Source of the DNA: an uncultured Bacteroidales bacterium
GTDB lineage: Bacteria > Bacteroidota > Bacteroidia > Bacteroidales > Bacteroidaceae
Assembly: GCA_937995875.1 (NCBI GenBank)
Contig: CALKIW010000028.1
Span: 1 to 29,604 of the forward strand
Length of the DNA stretch: 29,604 nucleotides
Direction of reading: 5' to 3'
Shown: positions 8,098 to 15,900 of the stretch, one piece after another
Numbering within the stretch: position 1 is the stretch's first letter
Layout of the letters: the number at the start of each line of letters is the position of its first letter
The notes under the pieces: model-generated
What the model was told of the DNA's origin: nothing
The model's input: the letters and a program-made list of their open reading frames with translations, nothing else
The model's database searches: none
Position numbers and translations under genes: made by a program

Positions 8098-8229
8098 GAA
8101 GCATTTTGAGGCTTTTGTCAAGAAAATTGGCTACTTAAAAAGGCACGAAAAACAGTCATGCCCTCCTCGCTGAGCGCAAAACTTAGCGGCTTTCTATTAT
8201 TTTTATAAAAAAAACATGCTCCCAAATAC

Positions 8230-8237
8230 TAATTTTG
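8230..8237 (+). promoter_or_regulatory. Possible -7 box for the xylose transporter
   Basis: TAATTTTG matches TAnnTTTG. No TTG is found at the usual distance upstream. If used, the leader would be about 110 bases and would contain the hairpin at 8262-8279. Confidence 0.4.
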
Positions 8238-8261
8238 AAGTGCCTTCGTTATAAACTAATG

Positions 8262-8279
8262 AGGGTGTATTGACACCCT
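8262..8279 (+). promoter_or_regulatory. Perfect palindrome AGGGTGT-ATTG-ACACCCT before the transporter gene
   Basis: Seven-base arms flank a 4-base loop, 72 bp upstream of the transporter ATG. It could be a leader hairpin or a binding site for a dimeric repressor. No matching palindrome was seen in front of xylB. Confidence 0.5.
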
Positions 8280-8350
8280 TTGCCTATTGAAAGCAAATGA
8301 ACTATCATTTCGCCGGGTACTAAAACTCGTAAAAACCTAACTTATCAATA

Positions 8351-9826
8351 ATGAATACAACAAACGACAAAGGCAGTAAAGCCTATCTTGCCTCCATTGT
8401 GATGGTGGCAGTGCTCGGCGGTTTACTTTTCGGTTACGACACCGCCGTCATTTCCGGCGCAGAAAAAGGCTTGCAGGCCTTCTTCATGGGAGCCGACGAT
8501 TTCAGCTACACCAACGGCATGCACGGCATTACCTGTGCCAGCGCGCTCATCGGCTGTATCATCGGCTCGGCCCTCTCCGGTCTGTTGGCCTCCAGATGGG
8601 GTCGGAAACAGAGCCTCATGTTCGCGGGCATTCTGTTTTTCATCTCCGCTCTGGGAAGCATGGACCCTGAATTTCTGTTTTTCGAACACGGACAACCTTC
8701 GATGGAGCTTCTTGTGGCCTTCAACATCTACCGCATCATCGGTGGTGTGGGCGTAGGACTGGCTTCGGCCATCTGCCCCATGTATATTAGCGAGGTGGCA
8801 CCGAGCGGAATACGGGGAATGCTGGTGAGCTTCAACCAGTTTGCTATTATCTTCGGCCAGCTGGTGGTCTACTTTGTCAATTTCATGATCTTAGGCGACA
8901 ACGTCAATCCCGTCATCGAATTGGTTAATGGCGTAAACCAAATTCTCAACCCCGAAGCCGCCACATGGACCATCGCCACCGGTTGGCGCTATATGTTTGG
9001 CAGTGAGGCCGTGCCCGCCGGACTGTTTACCATGCTCATCTGTTTCGTACCCGAAACACCGCGCTATCTCGTCATGACCGGACGCACCGAGCGTGCACGC
9101 AGCATCCTCGCACGCATCAACGGCAGCGTGAAAGCCGACGAGATTGTAAGCGATATCAAGAATACGCTCACCGAGAAGACCGAACGCCTGTTGGCCTACG
9201 GCTGGGTGTGCATCTTTGTGGGTATCATGCTGAGCGTGTTCCAGCAGGCAGTGGGCATCAATGCCGTGCTCTACTATGCGCCGCGCATCTTCCAAGACAT
9301 GGGCATGGCCAACCCGATGGTGCAGACCGTCATCATGGGCATCGTCAATATCTCGTTCACACTGGTGGCCGTGTTCACTGTGGAGAAACTCGGTCGCAAA
9401 CCCCTGCTCATCTGGGGCTCCATCGGTATGGGTATCGGTGCGCTGGGAGTGGCCCTCACCTTTGGCAACGAAGCCATGAGCATGGTCACCATGTTGTCGA
9501 TCATGGTCTATTCGGCCAGCTTCATGTTCTCGTGGGGGCCCATCTGCTGGGTGCTCATCGCCGAGATATTCCCCAACACCATTCGCGGCAAGGCAGTGGC
9601 CATTGCCGTGGCGTTCCAATGGATATTCAACTGGATTGTCAGTTCCTCGTTTGTGCCGATGTTTAACCTGCACCTGCAAGAGGGCGACCATTTCGGTCAC
9701 TGGTTTACCTACGGACTTTACGGAACGATCTGTTTCGTTGCAGCCATCTTTGTGTGGAAGATGGTGCCCGAAACTAAGGGTAAGACACTCGAAGATATGA
9801 ACAAACTCTGGAGACCGGAGAAATAA
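8351..9826 (+). CDS. xylE: D-xylose:proton symporter (MFS sugar porter)
   Basis: This is a 491-residue inner-membrane transporter of the major facilitator sugar porter family, with about twelve hydrophobic segments. Family signatures are clear: LLFGYDTAVISGA in helix 1, SRWGRKQS in the loop between helices 2 and 3, PETPRYL before the central loop, QQAVGINAVLYYAP (Gln298-Gln299), EKLGRKPLL, and the C-terminal PETKGKTLEDM. The QQ..GIN.VLYYAP segment closely resembles E. coli XylE, where it binds sugar. Opposite-strand xylB and xylA next door support xylose as substrate. It is followed by a strong intrinsic terminator, so it is probably transcribed alone. Arabinose or glucose transport cannot be excluded. 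Confidence 0.9.
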   Translation: MNTTNDKGSKAYLASIVMVAVLGGLLFGYDTAVISGAEKGLQAFFMGADDFSYTNGMHGITCASALIGCIIGSALSGLLASRWGRKQSLMFAGILFFISALGSMDPEFLFFEHGQPSMELLVAFNIYRIIGGVGVGLASAICPMYISEVAPSGIRGMLVSFNQFAIIFGQLVVYFVNFMILGDNVNPVIELVNGVNQILNPEAATWTIATGWRYMFGSEAVPAGLFTMLICFVPETPRYLVMTGRTERARSILARINGSVKADEIVSDIKNTLTEKTERLLAYGWVCIFVGIMLSVFQQAVGINAVLYYAPRIFQDMGMANPMVQTVIMGIVNISFTLVAVFTVEKLGRKPLLIWGSIGMGIGALGVALTFGNEAMSMVTMLSIMVYSASFMFSWGPICWVLIAEIFPNTIRGKAVAIAVAFQWIFNWIVSSSFVPMFNLHLQEGDHFGHWFTYGLYGTICFVAAIFVWKMVPETKGKTLEDMNKLWRPEK

Positions 9827-9877
9827 TGGTCTGTCTGAAACGTGACAGGCCGGCCCTTCCGTTGGCCAAATAACGTT

Positions 9878-9916
9878 GCCCGTTGTCGCCTCCGAGCGAC
9901 AACGGGCTTTCTTTTT
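9878..9916 (+). terminator. Intrinsic terminator after the transporter gene
   Basis: A perfect 12-bp GC-rich stem (9878-9889 with 9896-9907) and a 6-base loop are followed by a T-rich run at 9908-9916. This is a textbook rho-independent terminator for plus-strand transcription. Confidence 0.92.
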
Positions 9917-10054
9917 AGTTCCTCCTCCCGCCGATAGACTCGGCAGGGGGCTGTATGCGCGATGTAAACGACACCGGTGGCATACGGCCCGTAGCAGGGT
10001 TTACCTTATTATATAATACGCTGTCATCATCTTATAATACCCCATCATCGGGCA

Positions 10055-12559
10055 TTACAGAAACAACATGCCGACCCGGAAAAACACCGCCGACACCACC
10101 CAAGCCAGAACAGTGGTGTAGCCGGCTGCAAAGAGTGCCCATTTCCACGACCCACTCTCTTCCTTGATGGCTGCAATCGTGGCCACGCAGGGAAAATAGA
10201 GCAACACAAAAAGCAGGAAACTGTACGATGTGAGCACGGCTATAGGTGCGGCTTCATCCATGCTCACCCCGTGAAGCTGCGCCACTTCGGCCGTCATCCG
10301 GTCTCGCAGTTTCTCGAATTTACCACCGTCGCCCACCGCATCAGCGTCGGCAAAACTGTCGTCGTTGGCATAGAGCACGCCCAATGTGGACGCCACAATC
10401 TCCTTAGCCCCCACGCCGGCCATCAGTCCCACATCGAGTTTCCAACTGAATCCCTGCACCGCGAACACGGGTTCTACCGCTTTGCCGATGCGCCCGATAA
10501 AACTCTGCTCCTGCTGTTGCTGTGCAGGCAGTGTGTCGTCGTGCGGGAAATAGCCCAACGCCCAGACTATAATGCTGGCCACGAGGATAATGCCTCCCAT
10601 CTTTCTGAGATATTGTTTGCCCTTGTCCCAAGTGTGGCGCACCAGTGCCTTGCCCGTCGGGAAACGGTAAGGGGGTAACTCCATCACAAAGGGCGTGTCT
10701 TCACCTTTGAACACTACGGTGGTGAAAAGCTTACTCATCACAATCGCTATCAGCACCCCTATAAGATACAGCGACATCATGATGAGCCACTGCGCTTTCA
10801 GGGCAAAGAATGTTCCCACGATCATGACATAGATGGGGATGCGGGCTTCGCAGCTCATCAGTGGCAGAATGAGCATCGTCACCAAGCGCGACCGGCGGCT
10901 CTCAATGGTGCGCGTGGCCATGATGGCGGGCACGTTGCAGCCGAATCCCATGATGAGCGGGATGAAAGACTTGCCGTGCAAACCTATTTTGTGCATCAGA
11001 CGGTCCATGATAAACGCGGCGCGCGACATATAGCCCGAATCTTCCATGAACGAAATAAAGAAGTAAAGAATGAGAATTTGCGGCAGAAATACAATCACCG
11101 CGCCCACGCCGCCGAGTATGCCGTCTACGATCATAGCCTTCACGGGACCGGCCGGCAACAGCGTGCTCACCTCGTCGCCAAGCCATGCCACGAAGGTCTC
11201 TATCCACTCCATAGGATAGGCTCCGAGCATGAATGTGGCAAAAAACATGACGCAAAGTACGAGCAGAAAAATAGGAAAGCCCACCACGCTGTGGGTGAGA
11301 ATGCGGTCGAGCAGGTGGGTGAGCTTGTAGGTATCTTCCTTAGTGCCGGTCTGGTAGTTGGCCTCTTTGAGTGCGCCGTTGATGAATCCGTATTTGGCAT
11401 CCATAATCAGCGTCTCGGTGTCCATATTGGTTTCCTCCTTCACACGAGAGGCCGTTTTGTTGCGATGGCGGAAAATCTGGTCAGCATCGGGCAGCGTGCG
11501 TATATATTGCTCTACCTCACTGTCGTTTTCCAGCAGTTTGATGGCCAGATAACGGGTGGAGATACGTTCGCGAAGGTGTTCTTCCTGCTTCAGGTGTTCC
11601 TGTATATAGGCGATACCGTCTTCCACTTCATGACCATGATTGATGTGGATATGGCGGAAGTAAGGCTCTTTGTCCTCCGTGCCCTCATAGATTTTGATCA
11701 CCATGTCGAACAGTGCCTTCACTCCCTCGCCCGAAGTGAAGACTGTGGGGATCATGGGCACTCCGAAAAGCTCGGAAAGTTTGCCGCAGTCTAAATGATC
11801 GCCGCGACGACGGCTCTCGTCAAACATGTTGAGCGCCACCACCATGCGCACGTGCATATCGATGAGCTGGGTGGTGAGGTAAAGATTGCGTTCGAGATTG
11901 GACGAGTCGATGACATTGATTACCACGTCGGGGGTTTTCTCTACCAGTTGTTTCCTCACATAGAGTTCCTCCGGAGAATAGGCCGACAGCGAATAGGCAC
12001 CGGGAAGGTCTACCAGATTGATGCGATAGCCCTTCCAAGAGATATGGCCCTCTTTGGCATCCACCGTCACACCCGAATAATTGCCCACATTCTCGTGGGC
12101 TCCCGACACAAAGTTGAACAGCGACGTCTTGCCGCAGTTGGGGTTGCCCACCAAGGCCACGTTGATGCTTCTGCGCTTTGCCAGCGCAGCACTCTTTACC
12201 TGTGCCTCACTCAGTTCGCCGTCGGAAGACGACACAGAAGTTGGCGCCGTGCCGTCGGAGGAGACTGAGTTTTCGGCCTTGCGGCCTTTGTCATGATCCG
12301 GCAACTGCCCGGCCATTTTCAGCTTGGCTGCTTCTTCGCGGGTCATCACTTCTATCAGGGCAGCCTCACTGTGGCGAAGGCTCACCTCGTAACCCATGAC
12401 TCTATATTTCACGGGGTCCTTGAAGGGAGCGTTCAGCAATACTTCCACCTTCTTGCCCTTGACAAATCCCATCTCGACAATACGTTTGCGGAAGCCACCG
12501 TGACCCAAGACTTTAACGATGACAGCACTTTCGCCCGTACGCAGTTCTGATAATTTCAT
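10055..12559 (-). CDS. feoB: Ferrous iron transporter, FeoA-FeoB fusion
   Basis: This 834-residue protein joins an N-terminal FeoA SH3-like domain (residues 1 to about 75, beginning MKLSELRTGESAVIV) to a complete FeoB. After a Ser-rich linker (about 85-130) comes the G domain with GNPNCGKT at 138-145, the switch threonine in GVTV (Thr165), DLPG at 184-187 and NMFD. The membrane part includes the conserved GFGCNVPAIMATRTIE segment and gate helices. It imports Fe(II) across the inner membrane. The ATG at 12559 starts the FeoA domain exactly and has a promoter just upstream; the frame stays open to 12715, but that extension has no family support and spans the promoter. FeoA-FeoB fusions are known in Bacteroidota. 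No iron regulator gene is adjacent. Confidence 0.95.
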   Translation of the reverse strand: MKLSELRTGESAVIVKVLGHGGFRKRIVEMGFVKGKKVEVLLNAPFKDPVKYRVMGYEVSLRHSEAALIEVMTREEAAKLKMAGQLPDHDKGRKAENSVSSDGTAPTSVSSSDGELSEAQVKSAALAKRRSINVALVGNPNCGKTSLFNFVSGAHENVGNYSGVTVDAKEGHISWKGYRINLVDLPGAYSLSAYSPEELYVRKQLVEKTPDVVINVIDSSNLERNLYLTTQLIDMHVRMVVALNMFDESRRRGDHLDCGKLSELFGVPMIPTVFTSGEGVKALFDMVIKIYEGTEDKEPYFRHIHINHGHEVEDGIAYIQEHLKQEEHLRERISTRYLAIKLLENDSEVEQYIRTLPDADQIFRHRNKTASRVKEETNMDTETLIMDAKYGFINGALKEANYQTGTKEDTYKLTHLLDRILTHSVVGFPIFLLVLCVMFFATFMLGAYPMEWIETFVAWLGDEVSTLLPAGPVKAMIVDGILGGVGAVIVFLPQILILYFFISFMEDSGYMSRAAFIMDRLMHKIGLHGKSFIPLIMGFGCNVPAIMATRTIESRRSRLVTMLILPLMSCEARIPIYVMIVGTFFALKAQWLIMMSLYLIGVLIAIVMSKLFTTVVFKGEDTPFVMELPPYRFPTGKALVRHTWDKGKQYLRKMGGIILVASIIVWALGYFPHDDTLPAQQQQEQSFIGRIGKAVEPVFAVQGFSWKLDVGLMAGVGAKEIVASTLGVLYANDDSFADADAVGDGGKFEKLRDRMTAEVAQLHGVSMDEAAPIAVLTSYSFLLFVLLYFPCVATIAAIKEESGSWKWALFAAGYTTVLAWVVSAVFFRVGMLFL

Positions 12560-12580
12560 ATATGCACCTTTACCGAATTG

Positions 12581-12588
12581 CAAAGATA
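12581..12588 (-). promoter_or_regulatory. -7 box for feoAB
   Basis: TATCTTTG on the minus strand lies 22 bp before the ATG at 12559, giving a short leader. No clear TTG sits at the normal upstream distance. The 17-bp repeat at 12590-12606 touches it on the upstream side. Confidence 0.55.
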
Positions 12589-12589
12589 C

Positions 12590-12770
12590 TAAAAAACGGA
12601 CATAATAGGGATGAAAAGACATCTTGTAAACCCAAGAATACCTACAAATGGGGATAGCTGGTGTAAAACCTGCCGAAACATCCTCACAAACAATGAGCCG
12701 CAACAGCAGTGCCACAACAAGCGGACCATAGGGACGAAATCAACATGAGTTTATAAAAAACGGACAGAAT
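12590..12770. repeat. 17-bp direct repeat flanking the feoAB / oxidoreductase gap
   Basis: TAAAAAACGGACATAAT (12590-12606) and TAAAAAACGGACAGAAT (12754-12770) differ at one base. Copy 1 abuts the feoAB -7 box; copy 2 lies 23 bp before the -7 box of the divergent oxidoreductase gene. They may be a shared binding site or the flanks of an inserted 147-bp stretch. Confidence 0.6.
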
Positions 12771-12793
12771 GACAACATTACGAGAGTTTTTAT

Positions 12794-12801
12794 TAACTTT
12801 G
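12794..12801 (+). promoter_or_regulatory. -7 box for the oxidoreductase operon
   Basis: TAACTTTG matches TAnnTTTG and lies 12 bp before the first ATG, so the leader is very short. The upstream TTG is not evident. Confidence 0.6.
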
Positions 12802-12813
12802 CAATAAAGACAC

Positions 12814-13803
12814 ATGGTTATGAAGGAAATAAGTTGGGGATTTATTGGTTGCGGAGAGGTGACCGAGAAGAAGTCGGGGCCGGCGTTCAACGAGGTGCCG
12901 GGCTCTCACGTGGAAGCGGTCATGGCCCGCAACGAGGAAAAGACACGGGCTTATGCGGAGCGTCACCACATTAAGAAATGGTATACCGACCCGCAACAGC
13001 TCATCAACGACCCCGAAGTGAACGCCGTCTACATCGCTACCCCGCCATCGAGCCATGCCACTTTCGCCATCATGTCGATGAGGGCCGGGAAGCCATGCTA
13101 TGTTGAGAAACCACTGGCTGCCAGCTATGAAGACTGCATACGCATCAACCGCATCAGTAAGGAGACCGGAGTGCCATGCTTCGTGGCCTACTATCGCCGA
13201 TATCTGCCTTATTTCCGGAAAGTCAAAGAGATTGTAAACGATGGAACTTTGGGCAAGATTCTCAACGTCCAGATACAATTTTCGGTACCTCCGCGCGACT
13301 TGGACTACAACGTGAATGAGAGTCGTCCCTGGCGTCTGCAACCGGACATTTCGGGTGGTGGATATTTCTACGACCTCGCGCCTCACCAACTCGATTTGCT
13401 GCAAGAGATGTTTGGGGTGATTGTCCGTGCACACGGCTATCCTGCCAACCGAGCACATCTGTATGAGGCCGAAGACACCATCAGCGCCTCTTTCATCTCT
13501 GCCAGCGGCATTCCGGGCAGTGCATCGTGGTGCTTTGTGGGTCACGAGAGTGCGAAAGAAGACAGCATCACAGTGGTGGGCGACAGAGGATCGCTGATAT
13601 TTTCGGTATTCACCTACATGCCCATACGCCTCATGACAGGCGAGGGCGACATACAGATTGAAGTGCCCAACCCCGTATATGTGCAGCTGCCAATCATTCG
13701 TTCGGTTATAGAACACCTGCAGGGCATTGGCCAATGCAACTGCACGAGTGTGAGCGCAACGCCGGTAAACTGGGTGATGGACCGCATACTGGGTAAATTC
13801 TAA
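12814..13803 (+). CDS. Gfo/Idh/MocA family NAD(P)-dependent oxidoreductase
   Basis: This 329-residue protein has an N-terminal Rossmann fold with WGFIGCGEV near the start, the VEKPLA motif of the family at about residues 94-99, and a C-terminal domain with the GGGYFYDLAPHQLDLL segment that carries the catalytic-site Asp/His pattern. These enzymes oxidise or reduce sugars and sugar derivatives using NAD(P); the substrate is not readable here. The length is typical. The ATG at 12820 is an equally good start, because MKEISWGFIGCG is the usual form. It opens a three-gene run: the next ATG follows its stop codon with no gap, so the three products are probably made together. Confidence 0.88.
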   Translation: MVMKEISWGFIGCGEVTEKKSGPAFNEVPGSHVEAVMARNEEKTRAYAERHHIKKWYTDPQQLINDPEVNAVYIATPPSSHATFAIMSMRAGKPCYVEKPLAASYEDCIRINRISKETGVPCFVAYYRRYLPYFRKVKEIVNDGTLGKILNVQIQFSVPPRDLDYNVNESRPWRLQPDISGGGYFYDLAPHQLDLLQEMFGVIVRAHGYPANRAHLYEAEDTISASFISASGIPGSASWCFVGHESAKEDSITVVGDRGSLIFSVFTYMPIRLMTGEGDIQIEVPNPVYVQLPIIRSVIEHLQGIGQCNCTSVSATPVNWVMDRILGKF

Positions 13804-14916
13804 ATGAAAACCGCGATAAAACTATATTGCTTCGTGCTGCTGGCGATGGCATCGGGACAGGTCCGTGCATCAGCCACAGACAGTCTGCCCGAACAGCACA
13901 AAGAATACTCCGGGCATCAACTGCGCACACCTTTCCTCAACAAACTATATCAGTGGGTGAAGGAGTTTTCGAGCGTAGACACCAACTACATTGAGCCGCA
14001 ACGCTACAACTACACTTTCATGATGCAAAACACCAACACCTATGAGGTGTATCATCTGCGCAACCATAAGGAGCAGGAAGTGGTGTTTTCTCCCCGTCCG
14101 GCCTACAAAGTGGGTCCGTATTTTGGGTGGAGATGGATTTTCTTGGGCTACACCATAGACCTGACGCAATTTAAGAACGGTGACGGACGTCAGGATTTAA
14201 ACGTGAGTTTTTACAGCAGTCAAATCGGAATGGACCTGTTTTACAGGAAATCAGGCAACAGCTATCGGGTGAAAAGACTGACGCTGGGAGACAATATAGA
14301 CACCACTCCCATGAAAAACGCTCAGTTCGAAGGGTTCAATTCCAGTGTGAAAGGATTTAATCTATACTACATTTTCAACCACAGGAAGTTCTCCTATCCC
14401 GCTGCCTACAGCCAGAGCACGGTGCAACGGCGGTCGTGTGGAAGCGCAATCGGTGGCATAGGGTACACCAAACATACCCTGAATGTGGACTGGCAGGAAT
14501 TTGACAAACTGATAGAGGAACGGATGGGAGGAACTCTTTCTACGGTAATTCTTGACACAACGGCGATAGCGGGCAACGTGTCGTACACCGACTACTCGCT
14601 CTCCGGAGGGTACGCCTACAACTGGGTGTTTGCCTATAATTGCCTCTTAGACATATCGTTGCAGACCGGACTGAGCTACAAGCGAAGCACGGGAAACACC
14701 AACACATCCACTTCCGGCTTCCTGAAGAATTTTGATTTTAAGAACATCAACGTAGACGGCATTCTGCGCATAGGACTGGTTTGGAACAACACCCGATGGT
14801 TTGTCGGTGCAAACAGCATTTTCCACACCTACAATTACAGTAAAAGCAGGTTTTCGACAAACAATATTTTTGGGAGCGTGAACTTCTACGTGGGGTATAA
14901 TTTTGGTAAAAGATAA
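13804..14916 (+). CDS. DUF4421 family envelope protein
   Basis: This 370-residue protein has a signal peptide (about residues 1-22) and a body rich in alternating hydrophobic and aromatic strands, ending in ...YVGYNFGKR. That fits an outer-membrane beta-barrel-like protein of the Bacteroidota DUF4421 family. YFGWRWIFLGYTIDL and the N-terminal WVKEFSSVDTNYIEP are the segments I recognise. The role is unknown. Its ATG directly follows the stop of the oxidoreductase gene and its stop is 3 bp before the DUF1460 gene, so translation is probably coupled. Pairing with a cell-wall-amidase-like protein hints at envelope work; this is inference only. Confidence 0.8.
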   Translation: MKTAIKLYCFVLLAMASGQVRASATDSLPEQHKEYSGHQLRTPFLNKLYQWVKEFSSVDTNYIEPQRYNYTFMMQNTNTYEVYHLRNHKEQEVVFSPRPAYKVGPYFGWRWIFLGYTIDLTQFKNGDGRQDLNVSFYSSQIGMDLFYRKSGNSYRVKRLTLGDNIDTTPMKNAQFEGFNSSVKGFNLYYIFNHRKFSYPAAYSQSTVQRRSCGSAIGGIGYTKHTLNVDWQEFDKLIEERMGGTLSTVILDTTAIAGNVSYTDYSLSGGYAYNWVFAYNCLLDISLQTGLSYKRSTGNTNTSTSGFLKNFDFKNINVDGILRIGLVWNNTRWFVGANSIFHTYNYSKSRFSTNNIFGSVNFYVGYNFGKR

Positions 14917-14919
14917 GCT

Positions 14920-15777
14920 ATGATAAAATACAAAACAATGGTCCTCGCTGTCGTCATGCTTTACATTCCGACAGGCAGTGAGGCTGCCACACCTGACTAT
15001 TGGCGCAGCGACTCGGTGAAAGTAGTGAGATTGTTGAATCAGGCCGCCAAGCTCGACAGCAGCACCAACTACATGGTTTACTTCGCGCGCCAACTGAAAG
15101 GACTGCCCTACGTGGGCAAGACTTTGGAGAAACACCCGGAGGAAAAGCTCGTGGTGAATCTCCGGCAGATGGACTGCACCACCTATGTGGAGTCGGTATT
15201 GGCCCTCACCCAGTGTGCTAAACAAGGCACAAAAAACTTTGAGGATTATTGCCGAAACCTGCAACGCATACGCTACAAGAATGGCGACATACATTACATC
15301 AATCGTCTCCACTATTTCTCCTATTGGATAGAGGAGAACGTCAGGAAAGGAATCGTTGAACTGGTCGAAGGTGACAAGAGTCTGTTTTCGGCCATACAGA
15401 CCGTACAGGCCAACTACATGACAACCCATGCCAGCGCTTATCCGATGCTCACGAAAAACAAAAAATGGATTTCCGGCATACGGAAAATGGAAGAAGCCAT
15501 CACGGGAAACAAGTATGCCTATATTCCCAAGACCAAACTGGGAGACAGCAAACTGCTTCGCCGGACTGTCCACGACGGTGATATCATCGTAATTCTGACG
15601 TCAAAACGCGGGCTTGACACGAGCCATATAGGCATCGCTATATGGCACGACGACGGGCTCCACATGCTCCATGCTTCGAGCCTTCGACATCGTGTGGTGG
15701 AAGATCCGAAGCCATTTAAAAGATACATGATGGAACAACGCTCACACACAGGCATTCGCGTGGTGCGTCCTTTGTAA
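14920..15777 (+). CDS. DUF1460 NlpC/P60-like amidase, secreted
   Basis: This 285-residue protein begins with a signal peptide (about residues 1-23). The core has the expected cysteine-peptidase-like set: Cys86 in MDCTTYVES, His236 in DTSHIGIAIW and a further His251 in MLHASS. Members of DUF1460 are described as N-acetylmuramoyl-L-alanine amidase-like, with an NlpC/P60 fold, and are thought to act on peptidoglycan fragments in the periplasm. The length is normal. It is the last gene of a three-gene run and is followed by a strong bidirectional terminator. Confidence 0.87.
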   Translation: MIKYKTMVLAVVMLYIPTGSEAATPDYWRSDSVKVVRLLNQAAKLDSSTNYMVYFARQLKGLPYVGKTLEKHPEEKLVVNLRQMDCTTYVESVLALTQCAKQGTKNFEDYCRNLQRIRYKNGDIHYINRLHYFSYWIEENVRKGIVELVEGDKSLFSAIQTVQANYMTTHASAYPMLTKNKKWISGIRKMEEAITGNKYAYIPKTKLGDSKLLRRTVHDGDIIVILTSKRGLDTSHIGIAIWHDDGLHMLHASSLRHRVVEDPKPFKRYMMEQRSHTGIRVVRPL

Positions 15778-15813
15778 GAAAAAACGGTAGGAGCTCGCGT
15801 CCCGGCGCATAAA

Positions 15814-15859
15814 AAATCCCTTCGGAATAGGATTTAATCCATATTCCGAAGGGATTTTA
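15814..15859. terminator. Bidirectional intrinsic terminator between DUF1460 and rpsA
   Basis: A 17-bp perfect stem (15814-15830 with 15843-15859) has A-rich and T-rich ends, so it can work in both directions. It sits between two convergent genes. Confidence 0.92.
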
Positions 15860-15900
15860 TTTTGATATATACTTACTGTATAAGTATTTCGTTCAGATAA

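Noticed and set aside
12560..12715. N-terminal extension of feoAB by 52 residues
   Set aside because: The FeoA domain starts exactly at 12559, the extra residues have no family match, and the -7 promoter box lies inside the extension.
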